In this document: piece after piece, positions 1 through 6,744 of the stretch | Layout: the number at the start of each line of letters is the position of its first letter | Numbering within the stretch: position 1 is the first letter of the stretch | Assembly: GCA_017391465.1 (NCBI GenBank) | Contig: JAFOYH010000083.1 | Span: 1-7,183, forward strand | Source of the DNA: Lachnospiraceae bacterium | Lineage (GTDB): Bacteria > Bacillota_A > Clostridia > Lachnospirales > Lachnospiraceae | Reading direction: 5' to 3' | Length of the DNA stretch: 7,183 bases | Position numbers and translations under genes: made by a program | The notes under the pieces: generated by a model | Seen by the model: the letters and a program-made list of their open reading frames with translations, nothing else | Databases searched by the model: none | What the model was told of the DNA's origin: nothing

Positions 1-1
1 A

Positions 2-1987
2 GAATGGACAGTAGAACAGATGGAAGAAAAATTACCAGCTAACGTTAAGAGAGATCTTGCAACAAAGAACATTAAATTTGTTACAATCGATGCTACTAAG
101 ATCGCTCGTGAACTTGGTCTTGGTAACAGAACAAACTCTGTTCTTCAGGCAGCATTCTTCAACTTAACAGGTATTATTCCAATTGAAGACGCTGTTAAAT
201 ACATGAAAGAAATGATTACAAAATCTTACGGCAAGAAGGGTGAAGACATCGTTGCTATGAACCATGCAGCTGTTGATGCAGGTCTTACAGGTGCTGTTGA
301 AATCCCAGTTCCAGCTGAATGGGCTAATGCTGTTGATGCTGAAAAAGTTATTGATGAATCTATCCCAGAATTCGTAAGAAACGTAGTATTCCCAATGAAC
401 GCTTGTAAAGGTGATGACCTTCCAGTTTCCATGTACCTTGGAAGAGAAGATGGTCACTTTGAATGTGGTACATCTGCATACGAAAAACGTGGTGTAGCAT
501 CTATGGTTCCTGCATGGGATTCCTCCAAATGTATTCAGTGTAACCAGTGTTCTTACGTATGTCCACACGCTACAATTCGTCCAATCCTCTTAACAGCTGA
601 AGAAGTTGCTGCAGCTCCAGAAGGATTTGGTGCAGTTGCTGGTAAAGGTAAAGGCGTAGATCAGTACTCCTACAAGATGCAGGTATCTCCACTTGACTGT
701 CTTGGTTGTGGAAGCTGTGTAAACGTTTGTCCAGCTAAAGACAAAGCGATTAAGATGGTTCCAGCATCTACTCAGGAAGCAGAAATTGCTAACTGGACAT
801 ATGCTATGAGCGTAGCTCCAAAAGCTAACCCAATGGATAAATACTCCGTTAAAGGTTCTCAGTTCGAACAGCCATTACTCGAGTTCTCCGGAGCTTGTGC
901 TGGTTGTGGTGAAACACCATATGCTAAATTAATCACACAGTTCTTTGGTGATCGTATGTTTGTAGCTAACGCTACAGGATGTTCCTCTATCTGGGGTGCT
1001 TCCACACCATCCATGCCATATACAAAGAACCACAAAGGACAGGGTCCAGCATGGTGTAACTCCTTATTCGAAGACAACGCTGAATTCGGTTTAGGTATGT
1101 ACTTAGGTCAGAAACAGCGTAGACAGCTTCTTGCTGATCAGATTAAAGCTGCAGCAGAAAAAGCTGAAGGTACAGTGAAAGAAGCTATGGAAAACTGGCT
1201 TGCAACAATGAACTTGGGTGATGAATCTAAAGTTTCTTCTGCTGCATTATTAGAAGCTGTTAAAGCTTGCCAGTGTGATGGCGAAGTTAAAGCTGCTTGC
1301 GAAGCAATCGAAGCTAACGCTGACTTACTCGTTAAGAAATCTCAGTGGATCTTCGGTGGTGACGGATGGGCTTACGATATCGGTTACGGCGGTGTAGACC
1401 ACGTATTAGCTTCCGGCGAAGACGTTAACATTTTCGTATACGATACAGAAGTTTACTCCAACACAGGTGGTCAGGCTTCCAAAGCTACACCAGTTGGTGC
1501 TGTAGCTAAATTCGCTGCTTCCGGTATGAAACAGAAGAAGAAAGACCTTGGTATGATGGCTGTTTCCTATGGTTATGTATACGTAGCTCAGGTAGCTATG
1601 GGTGCTAACATGGCTCAGTTTGCTAAAGCTCTTAAAGAAGCTGAAGCTTATCCAGGTCCATCCTTAATTATCGCTTATGCTCCATGTATCAACCATGGTA
1701 TCAAAGGTGGTATGTCCGGTGCTCAGACAAGAATTAAAGAAGCTGTAGCATGTGGTTACTGGAATATGTGGAGATACAACCCAGCTCTTAAAGCTGAAGG
1801 TAAGAATCCATTCATCCTTGATTCTACTAAAGAACCTAAGTATGAAGATTTCAGAGCATTCATGATGAATGAAACACGTTATGCTTCTCTTAAGAAAGGC
1901 TTCCCAGAAATCGCTGAAAGCTTATTCGTTAAGACAGAAGAAGATGCTAAAGAAAGACTTGCTAGCTACATCAATTTAGCTGACTAA
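2..1987 (+). CDS. nifJ: Pyruvate:ferredoxin (flavodoxin) oxidoreductase, C-terminal part, 5' truncated by window
   Basis: The enzyme oxidatively decarboxylates pyruvate with CoA to acetyl-CoA and CO2, passing electrons to ferredoxin or flavodoxin in the cytoplasm. The reading frame is open from base 2, so the ATG at 20 is internal; about 660 of the usual roughly 1,170-1,180 residues are present. Numbering from that Met, the part contains the end of the gamma/EKR region (about 1-130), a two-cluster ferredoxin domain (Cys171/174/177/181 and Cys227/230/233/237), and the thiamine-diphosphate domain. The TPP motif begins GDGWAYDIG (447-455) and continues through DTEVYSNTGGQ (475-485). Proximal-cluster cysteines are Cys293, Cys296, Cys321 and Cys556, matching the spacing known from Desulfovibrio africanus PFOR. 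The protein stops about 99 residues after Cys556, so it lacks the extra C-terminal domain of the D. africanus enzyme. Codon choice is strongly biased (GGT, GCT, GAA, AAA, TTC), as expected for a highly expressed gene. Family assignment is very secure. Confidence 0.97.
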   Translation, partial: EWTVEQMEEKLPANVKRDLATKNIKFVTIDATKIARELGLGNRTNSVLQAAFFNLTGIIPIEDAVKYMKEMITKSYGKKGEDIVAMNHAAVDAGLTGAVEIPVPAEWANAVDAEKVIDESIPEFVRNVVFPMNACKGDDLPVSMYLGREDGHFECGTSAYEKRGVASMVPAWDSSKCIQCNQCSYVCPHATIRPILLTAEEVAAAPEGFGAVAGKGKGVDQYSYKMQVSPLDCLGCGSCVNVCPAKDKAIKMVPASTQEAEIANWTYAMSVAPKANPMDKYSVKGSQFEQPLLEFSGACAGCGETPYAKLITQFFGDRMFVANATGCSSIWGASTPSMPYTKNHKGQGPAWCNSLFEDNAEFGLGMYLGQKQRRQLLADQIKAAAEKAEGTVKEAMENWLATMNLGDESKVSSAALLEAVKACQCDGEVKAACEAIEANADLLVKKSQWIFGGDGWAYDIGYGGVDHVLASGEDVNIFVYDTEVYSNTGGQASKATPVGAVAKFAASGMKQKKKDLGMMAVSYGYVYVAQVAMGANMAQFAKALKEAEAYPGPSLIIAYAPCINHGIKGGMSGAQTRIKEAVACGYWNMWRYNPALKAEGKNPFILDSTKEPKYEDFRAFMMNETRYASLKKGFPEIAESLFVKTEEDAKERLASYINLAD

Positions 1988-2020
1988 TTCTTAATTGGTA
2001 TCGCATAATATAAAATAATC

Positions 2021-2054
2021 AAGCGCCGTCTGGTTTATCCAGGCGGCGCTTTTT
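2021..2054 (+). terminator. Intrinsic terminator after PFOR
   Basis: A 12-bp GC-rich stem pairs 2022-2033 with 2039-2050, with one G-U wobble and a 5-nt loop (TTTAT). A run of T follows at 2050-2054, then TTT after one G. It lies 34 nt after the PFOR stop codon. A-rich bases before and T-rich bases after the core can extend the pairing. Because the lipoprotein gene converges from the other side, the hairpin could also slow transcription from the minus strand, but the U-tract there is poor. Confidence 0.93.
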
Positions 2055-2096
2055 GTTTGATTAAAAATGTGAAAATGAAATTGTAAAAATAAAAGA

Positions 2097-2615
2097 CTAT
2101 TTTTGTTTTGATTCCATGGACATATTTGTTTCTTTTGTGTCTTCTGTTGCAGAATCCGCAGCATTATTTAATGTAGAGTCTTCAAGAGAAGAAGTGTTCT
2201 CGGAAGCATCTGGAGTCGTTGGACTATCTGTTTCATTAATACCGTTAACACCAGGAAGATTTAAATTATCCTGACCAAAAAGAGAAGTTTCGACATTGTT
2301 TTTATCGCGTAAATAGGCACTCATAAGGGTGTCTTCACGATAACGTAAAACCGCAGTGGTACCGTCAGCCAAACTATAGACTTCGATCGATTCTTTTTCG
2401 GCCAGGCTCTTGTCGCTTCCTCCGAGTAAATCTTCAATATCATTGCGTTTCATTCCAGAATAAAGTCCTCGTACATGTTCTGCGGTAAGGTCCGTACGAG
2501 CTTGAGTACCACTTGTGTTTGTGCTTCCACACCCTGTAAGAAGAAATGACATACAAAGTGAAAAGATCCAAAGAGAATATTTCTTGTTTGCATGATTTTT
2601 CAGGTAAAAGTTCAT
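2097..2615 (-). CDS. Small lipoprotein with BamE/SmpA-like domain and acidic Ser/Thr-rich tail
   Basis: A 172-residue secreted lipoprotein of unknown function. Residues 1-28 form a signal peptide: a Lys-containing N-region, a hydrophobic core WIFSLCMSFLL (16-26) and a lipobox L-T-G-C with Cys29 as the predicted lipidated residue, so it should be anchored to the outer face of the membrane. Residues about 45-108 carry SGMKRNDIEDLLG (53-65) followed by a strand-rich stretch with an Asp-Gly turn. This resembles the helix-helix-sheet SmpA/OmlA/BamE fold, where a G-M-x-x-x-[DE]-[IV] segment is typical; in Firmicutes this fold occurs in small lipoproteins unrelated to outer-membrane assembly. Residues about 110-172 are low-complexity, rich in Ser, Thr, Asp, Glu and Asn, and probably disordered. 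The start is fixed by a consensus Shine-Dalgarno AGGAGGT (complement of 2623-2629) 7 nt upstream. No convincing promoter was found; a -10-like TATTAT lies upstream without a good -35. The lipoprotein call is firm, the domain call moderate. Confidence 0.85.
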   Translation of the reverse strand: MNFYLKNHANKKYSLWIFSLCMSFLLTGCGSTNTSGTQARTDLTAEHVRGLYSGMKRNDIEDLLGGSDKSLAEKESIEVYSLADGTTAVLRYREDTLMSAYLRDKNNVETSLFGQDNLNLPGVNGINETDSPTTPDASENTSSLEDSTLNNAADSATEDTKETNMSMESKQK

Positions 2616-2727
2616 GTGTATTACCTCCTATATTGAATTGAAAAGATAATAGTATTATGGACTTTCTGATAAAAAATATGTATTTATTCAAAATAGAAAA
2701 GAATAAAGAATGTTTATAAATAGAAAC

Positions 2728-2757
2728 AGGCATCTCAAAGTTGGATTTGAGATGCCT
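2728..2757 (-). terminator. Intrinsic terminator after the DUF1846 gene
   Basis: A perfect 12-bp inverted repeat (AGGCATCTCAAA at 2728-2739, complement at 2746-2757) encloses a 6-nt loop. Read on the minus strand it begins 6 nt beyond the DUF1846 stop codon and is followed by a T-rich run (GTTTCTATTTAT). On the plus strand no T-run follows, so it is oriented to end the minus-strand gene. It separates that gene from the downstream lipoprotein gene. Confidence 0.85.
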
Positions 2758-2763
2758 TGTCAT

Positions 2764-4269
2764 TTAATTATAAGATAAACTATCGGATGGATAGAAAGGA
2801 TCGCTCGTCACATCAATACCAAGTTTACGTAATGTTTGTTCGTCATTGCGAGTGAGCATAATTGTGGAATGAGCCTGTAAGCCCTGAAGTTTACTTAAAT
2901 TATCCATAGCTACTTGAGCAACCGGATTGGTCACAGCGCTGATGCTTAAAGCAATTAAGATCTCCTCGCTGTTTAATGCAGTGTATTTGTTGTGTAAATG
3001 TGTACCTTTAAGGTTGATCATTGGTTCTAAAATGTTATGGGAGATTAAAGGAATCTCATCAGCAATGCCAGCAAGATACTTAATAGCATTTAAAATCATA
3101 GCACCACAGGCGCTCATAAGTTCTGATTTACGTCCGGTAATGATCTTGCCGTCGTCAAGCTGGATTGCAGTAACAGAACAAATATCGTTATTGATAAGAA
3201 TGCCTTTATATTTTTCGGCTAAAGTACGTGCAGGAATAACAACAGCACGATCTTCCTGTTTCAGCTCCATCTGTTCCATAATCATGTGCATGCGATTCAT
3301 GGCATCTTCATTGATCAATCCTTTTTTGTAATCACAGGATGTTTTAAAATAGCGACGGATGATTTCCTGACGGGAAGCTTCCTGTACAACTTCATCATCT
3401 ACGATACCAAATCCAATACGGTTTACACCCATGTCTGTTGGTGATTTATAAACAGATGGTTCATTGGTAATACGTTCAATGATTCGACGAACAACAGGGA
3501 ACATTTCAACGTCACGATTATAGTTTGTTGCAACTTCGCCATACGCTTCAAAATGAAAAGAGTCGATCATATTGATGTCGCTTAAATCAACAGTTGCCGC
3601 TTCATAAGCCACATTTAAAGGATGTTTTAATGGGACATTCCAAACTGGGAATGTTTCAAACTTGGAATAGCCTGCTGATTTGCCAAGGCGGTGTTCATGG
3701 TAAAGCTGATTGAGGCATGTTGCAAGTTTACCGCTTCCAGGACCGGGTGCAGTAACAACGACAATCGGTTTTGTTGTTGTAATATATGGGTTACGACCAT
3801 AACCATCACTGCTTACAATCTTTTCGACATCTGTTGGATAACCAAGAATTGCTTCGTGAGTATATACTTTAATATTACGACGTTCAAGTTTATTGATGAA
3901 AACAGTAGTTGCAGGCTGACCGCTGTAACGAGTGATGACAACACTGTTTACTTCAAGTCCGTAATCGCGAAGTTCATCGATTAATCGAAGCACATCCATA
4001 TCATAAGTAATACCAAAATCTCCACGAATTTTATTACGTTCAATATCACCTGCATATACGCAGATGATGATTTCGGACTTATCTTTCAACTGCTGAAGAA
4101 GTTTGATTTTTGCATTTTCATCAAAGCCTGGAAGGACACGTTTTGCATGCAGGTCAGAAATCAACTTGCCGCCGAACTCAAGATAAAGCTTATCGTAGTT
4201 GTTTACGCGTTCCAAAATGTATTTAGATTGTTCAAGAATATATTTATCCGGATCAAATCCGATCTTCAT
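2764..4269 (-). CDS. DUF1846 / UPF0371 family protein of unknown function
   Basis: A 501-residue protein that matches in length and character the DUF1846 (UPF0371) family, found widely in Firmicutes and Actinobacteria. I know of structural work on a Corynebacterium member but no established biochemical role. There is no signal peptide or membrane segment, so it is probably cytoplasmic. The N-terminus begins [12 protein letters not shown], typical of the family. Around 168-184 a hydrophobic strand (PIVVVTAPG) runs into a Gly-rich turn, [10 protein letters not shown] (175-184). This looks like a phosphate-binding loop but is not a canonical Walker A: Pro175 stands where the first Gly should be, and Leu182 follows the Lys. 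Further conserved-looking segments are [16 protein letters not shown] (204-219) and [12 protein letters not shown] (422-433), with several His and Asn residues. The start ATG has an AGGGGGA Shine-Dalgarno 8 nt upstream (complement of 4277-4283). It is transcribed alone from its own promoter and ended by its own hairpin. Family call is strong; function is unknown. Confidence 0.92.
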   Translation of the reverse strand: MKIGFDPDKYILEQSKYILERVNNYDKLYLEFGGKLISDLHAKRVLPGFDENAKIKLLQQLKDKSEIIICVYAGDIERNKIRGDFGITYDMDVLRLIDELRDYGLEVNSVVITRYSGQPATTVFINKLERRNIKVYTHEAILGYPTDVEKIVSSDGYGRNPYITTTKPIVVVTAPGPGSGKLATCLNQLYHEHRLGKSAGYSKFETFPVWNVPLKHPLNVAYEAATVDLSDINMIDSFHFEAYGEVATNYNRDVEMFPVVRRIIERITNEPSVYKSPTDMGVNRIGFGIVDDEVVQEASRQEIIRRYFKTSCDYKKGLINEDAMNRMHMIMEQMELKQEDRAVVIPARTLAEKYKGILINNDICSVTAIQLDDGKIITGRKSELMSACGAMILNAIKYLAGIADEIPLISHNILEPMINLKGTHLHNKYTALNSEEILIALSISAVTNPVAQVAMDNLSKLQGLQAHSTIMLTRNDEQTLRKLGIDVTSDPFYPSDSLSYN

Positions 4270-4319
4270 AACAAGTTCCCCCTGTAATCGTAAAATTTAA
4301 AATTACAAACATCGTCTAC

Positions 4320-4349
4320 ATTATAACACAAAATGTGACAAACTTACAA
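4320..4349 (-). promoter_or_regulatory. Sigma-A-type promoter of the DUF1846 gene
   Basis: On the minus strand, TTGTAA (complement of 4344-4349) is separated by 18 bp from a perfect TATAAT (complement of 4320-4325). This places the transcription start about 45 nt upstream of the DUF1846 ATG. The spacer holds a short palindrome, CACA-AAA-TGTG (4327-4337), which could be a regulator site but may be chance. Confidence 0.7.
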
Positions 4350-4370
4350 TTGGGAGTTGATAAAAATCTA

Positions 4371-4400
4371 TTGTTATTTTAATGGAATATATAGTATACT
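4371..4400 (+). promoter_or_regulatory. Sigma-A-type promoter of the M16 protease-HAAS-rlmH operon
   Basis: TTGTTA (4371-4376) and TATACT (4395-4400) are separated by 18 bp. The predicted start is near 4407, about 30 nt before the M16 ATG. An imperfect inverted repeat, TTAC(G)AAATT-T-AATTTGTAA (4406-4424), lies between the predicted start and the Shine-Dalgarno, where an operator would sit. It is AT-rich, so its significance is uncertain. No other strong promoter was seen within the operon. Confidence 0.7.
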
Positions 4401-4436
4401 CATATTTACGAAATTTAATTTGTAAGAGGGGTTGTA

Positions 4437-5678
4437 ATGACACATCAACGACAATTAAAAAATGGCATTCGAGTTATTATGGAAGAGATGCCATCGTATC
4501 GTTCGGTATCCATTGGTGTATGGATTAAAGCAGGATCCATGTATGAAAATAAGCAGAATAATGGCATGGCACATGTCATTGAACATATGCTTTTTAAAGG
4601 TACAAAGAAAAGAAATGCAGCCGATATTGCTAATGAAATGACAGCTATTGGCGGGAATATGGACGCATTTACATGTAAAGACTGTACATGTTATTATGCG
4701 AAAACATTAGATATTTATGCGAAGCAGGCATTGGATATCCTTGGTGACATGATCTGCCACTCGCTTTTTGAAGAAAAAGAACTAAAAAAAGAACTGGGTG
4801 TTATTTTAGAAGAAATTGATATGTACGAAGATTCTCCTGAGGATCTCGTTCATGAGCACCTTCAGATGGAAGTATGGAAAAATCATGCGTTAGGCTATTT
4901 GATTTCCGGAGAAAAGCCGGTTGTTTCATGTTTTGATCGAAAACAGCTGATGGGATTTTTTGAGAAATATTATGTCGGGAATAATATGGTTATTTCGGTG
5001 GCAGGACATTTTAATGTGGATGAAATGATGTCATGGATCGAAGAATATTTTTCAGATATTCCAGAAGGAAAAAAGGCTGATCCTGGAAGAGCACCGGAAT
5101 ATTACCCTGTTATATGGAAGAAAGAAAAAGATATTGAACAGAATCATGTTTGTCTTGCATTTAACTGCTGTACAAATATGAGTGAAGAACGCTATGTGAT
5201 GACAGTTGCCAATAATATATTTGGTGGAAATATGAATTCACGTTTGTTTATGAAGGTGCGTGATGAGATGGGAATGACCTATGCCATTTATTCCTATGGA
5301 AGTTCATTTGAACAGGCAGGTTTGTTTCAGATTTATGCTGCTATGCAGCCATCCCAGATGAATCAGGTGCTCGAAGCGATTTTTGTGGAAATTGATCGGG
5401 TGATTCGAGAGGGTGTGACACAAAAAGAACTGGACATTGCCATTCAGCAGATTCAGGCGGAATTGATTCTTGGATATGAGAGCAGTTACAATCGAATGAG
5501 CGGTCTGGGCAAGTCTCTGCTGATTCGTGACAGAGCTGTTCCTTTGGAGGAAGAACTGGAACGTATCGCGAAAGTTTCGGTGGAAGATGTACGTAGATTC
5601 TTTGAAAAATATTTGAAAAAAGAGTATTGTGGAATGGCCATTGTTGGCAGTGATATTGATAATCAGGAGGAATTATGA
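4437..5678 (+). CDS. M16 (pitrilysin/insulinase) family zinc metalloprotease
   Basis: A 413-residue processing-peptidase-like protease of the short bacterial M16B type (about 410-430 residues). The inverted zinc motif HxxEH is present as His46-Val-Ile-Glu49-His50, with Glu126 in the EEID segment as the expected third zinc ligand, 76 residues on. Glu49 would be the catalytic base, so the protein looks active. The C-terminal half contains GGNMNSRLF (263-271), Arg275 and Tyr282, the substrate-positioning region of the family. No signal peptide is visible, so it is probably cytoplasmic. It resembles Bacillus YmxG/MlpA-type proteases, whose substrates are not well defined. The start is supported by AAGAGGGG (4424-4431) 5 nt before the ATG and by the family N-terminus (LKNGIRVI). 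It is first in an operon and its TGA overlaps the next gene's ATG. A local CxxCxC cluster (Cys80, Cys83, Cys85) lies close to the active site in sequence; see findings. Confidence 0.95.
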   Translation: MTHQRQLKNGIRVIMEEMPSYRSVSIGVWIKAGSMYENKQNNGMAHVIEHMLFKGTKKRNAADIANEMTAIGGNMDAFTCKDCTCYYAKTLDIYAKQALDILGDMICHSLFEEKELKKELGVILEEIDMYEDSPEDLVHEHLQMEVWKNHALGYLISGEKPVVSCFDRKQLMGFFEKYYVGNNMVISVAGHFNVDEMMSWIEEYFSDIPEGKKADPGRAPEYYPVIWKKEKDIEQNHVCLAFNCCTNMSEERYVMTVANNIFGGNMNSRLFMKVRDEMGMTYAIYSYGSSFEQAGLFQIYAAMQPSQMNQVLEAIFVEIDRVIREGVTQKELDIAIQQIQAELILGYESSYNRMSGLGKSLLIRDRAVPLEEELERIAKVSVEDVRRFFEKYLKKEYCGMAIVGSDIDNQEEL

Positions 5679-6121
5679 CAAAATACGAGTTTTTATGTGC
5701 GTTAAGAGATACATTGACAAATGCATTAACTCCATCACAGGTGGAAGAGCATGTTCAGTATTATACACGCTACATTGATGAACAGATTTCGTTAGGATAT
5801 TCAGAAGCTCAGGTGCTTTCAGAGCTTGGTGACCCAAGAAGTATTGCACATAATATTATTGATGGAATTGAAGAAGCGGGAAAAGGCAGAGATGGAGCTT
5901 CTTACGGGGAGTATGCGTCAAATACAGAATATGTAAATGATCATAATACTACAGACAATGATAAGATTGAAAAACTGAAAGGCTATGGTAAACTTGCAAT
6001 CATCTTTTTAGTAATTTTTGCAGTTCTCATTGCTGTCACACGTTTGATCATTTGGGCTTTACCAACAATCTTTACATTTGCTGTAATTGTATGGATTTTT
6101 AAGAAGCTTAATGGACGATAG
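5675..6121 (+). CDS. HAAS-domain (DUF1700-like) membrane protein
   Basis: A 148-residue protein with an N-terminal HAAS-type helical domain (about 1-65). It opens MTKYEFLCALRDTL, has a YYxxYIDE helix (29-36) and the signature LGDPRSIAHNI (51-61), as in DUF1700/HAAS proteins. A polar linker rich in Asp, Asn and Gly follows (66-100). Two hydrophobic segments (about 107-122 and 124-142) are separated by Arg123, giving a membrane hairpin, and the tail is basic (KKLNGR). HAAS domains are thought to act in signalling or membrane regulation and often occur beside PadR-type regulators; none is visible here. The ATG overlaps the M16 stop codon as ATGA and has AGGAGG at 5665-5670, so the two genes should be translationally coupled. 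RlmH follows after 9 nt. Domain call good; function unknown. Confidence 0.85.
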   Translation: MTKYEFLCALRDTLTNALTPSQVEEHVQYYTRYIDEQISLGYSEAQVLSELGDPRSIAHNIIDGIEEAGKGRDGASYGEYASNTEYVNDHNTTDNDKIEKLKGYGKLAIIFLVIFAVLIAVTRLIIWALPTIFTFAVIVWIFKKLNGR

Positions 6122-6130
6122 GAGCGTAAC

Positions 6131-6610
6131 ATGAAAATCAGTATCGTATGCGTTGGCAAGATAAAAGAAAAGTTTTTTCGTTCTGCTATAGATGAATATT
6201 CCAAACGATTAAGCCGTTACTGTAAGCTTGAGATCATCGAAGTGACCGATGAAAAGACACCGGATAATGCCAGTGACCATGAAGTGGAACTGATCAAAGA
6301 TAAAGAGGGCGAACGTATTTTAAAGAATATCGGCGGAGATGCCTATGTCATTGCATTGGCGATTCTTGGTAAGCAGTTGTCTTCGGAAGAACTTGCAGAA
6401 AAGATTGAAAAGCTGGGGATTCAGGGGACAAGCCATATTCAGTTGATTATAGGCGGATCTCTTGGTTTATCTGATAAAGTGCTTAAGAGAGCAGATATGC
6501 TGCTAAGCTTTTCAAAGATGACATTTCCACACCAGTTAATGCGAGTGGTTCTTTTAGAGCAGATTTACAGAAGTTATCGAATTATCCAGAATGAACCCTA
6601 TCATAAATAA
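6131..6610 (+). CDS. rlmH: 23S rRNA (pseudouridine-1915-N3) methyltransferase RlmH
   Basis: A 159-residue SPOUT-class methyltransferase that transfers a methyl group from S-adenosylmethionine to N3 of pseudouridine 1915 in helix 69 of 23S rRNA, acting on the assembled 70S ribosome as a homodimer. Length matches the family (about 155-160). Visible motifs are the N-terminal [16 protein letters not shown], the SAM-binding trefoil-knot elements [12 protein letters not shown] (106-117) and [14 protein letters not shown] (125-138), and the C-terminal YHK (157-159). This is the Gram-positive sequence style (GGSLGL). The start is supported by AGGAG (6120-6124) 6 nt before the ATG. It is third in the operon, 9 nt after the HAAS gene, and is followed by the operon terminator. 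Confidence 0.97.
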   Translation: MKISIVCVGKIKEKFFRSAIDEYSKRLSRYCKLEIIEVTDEKTPDNASDHEVELIKDKEGERILKNIGGDAYVIALAILGKQLSSEELAEKIEKLGIQGTSHIQLIIGGSLGLSDKVLKRADMLLSFSKMTFPHQLMRVVLLEQIYRSYRIIQNEPYHK

Positions 6611-6655
6611 TACAGACTGTGTCGTTAAATGATGAACGAAATAAAAAATTTGAAG

Positions 6656-6690
6656 AAAGATGGATTCAGCCTTGCGAGTCCATCTTTTTT
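6656..6690 (+). terminator. Intrinsic terminator after rlmH
   Basis: A 12-bp stem pairs AAAGATGGATTC (6656-6667) with GAGTCCATCTTT (6676-6687), with one U-G wobble, around an 8-nt loop. Six T residues lie at 6685-6690. It begins 46 nt after the rlmH stop and should end the protease-HAAS-rlmH transcript. Its loop and right-hand arm overlap the carB promoter. Confidence 0.88.
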
Positions 6691-6700
6691 AATGTATAAT
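6672..6700 (+). promoter_or_regulatory. Sigma-A-type promoter of carB, overlapping the upstream terminator
   Basis: TTGCGA (6672-6677) and a perfect TATAAT (6695-6700) are separated by 17 bp, giving a start near 6707 and a leader of about 38 nt before carB. The -35 lies mostly in the loop of the preceding terminator. The -10 sits in a 10-bp perfect palindrome, ATAATATTAT (6696-6705). The leader is too short for a typical attenuator or riboswitch. Confidence 0.65.
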
Positions 6701-6744
6701 ATTATCGACAAATTATGATTATTAACAAACGGGAGGAATTAACG

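Noticed and set aside
20..22. ATG at 20 as the true start of the PFOR gene
   Set aside because: The frame is open to the window edge, the encoded protein lacks the N-terminal half of PFOR, and no Shine-Dalgarno precedes the ATG.
164..568. Antisense open frames inside the PFOR gene (also 859-1077)
   Set aside because: No ribosome binding sites, unnatural composition, and they lie fully inside a strongly conserved, codon-biased gene on the other strand.
2440..2763. A 107-codon minus-strand frame overlapping the lipoprotein start
   Set aside because: It starts inside the DUF1846 terminator hairpin, lacks a good ribosome binding site and overlaps the well-supported lipoprotein in another frame.
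2927..3331. Plus-strand open frames opposite the DUF1846 gene (also 3691-3984)
   Set aside because: They are antisense to a full-length recognised gene, and the products resemble no protein I recognise.
4327..4349. Rex or CRP-type operator in the DUF1846 promoter
   Set aside because: The TGTGA-like half site has no properly spaced partner and does not fit the Rex consensus; only a short chance-level palindrome remains.
6629..6718. A 29-codon frame between rlmH and carB
   Set aside because: It has no Shine-Dalgarno and runs through the terminator and the carB promoter, so it is most likely chance.
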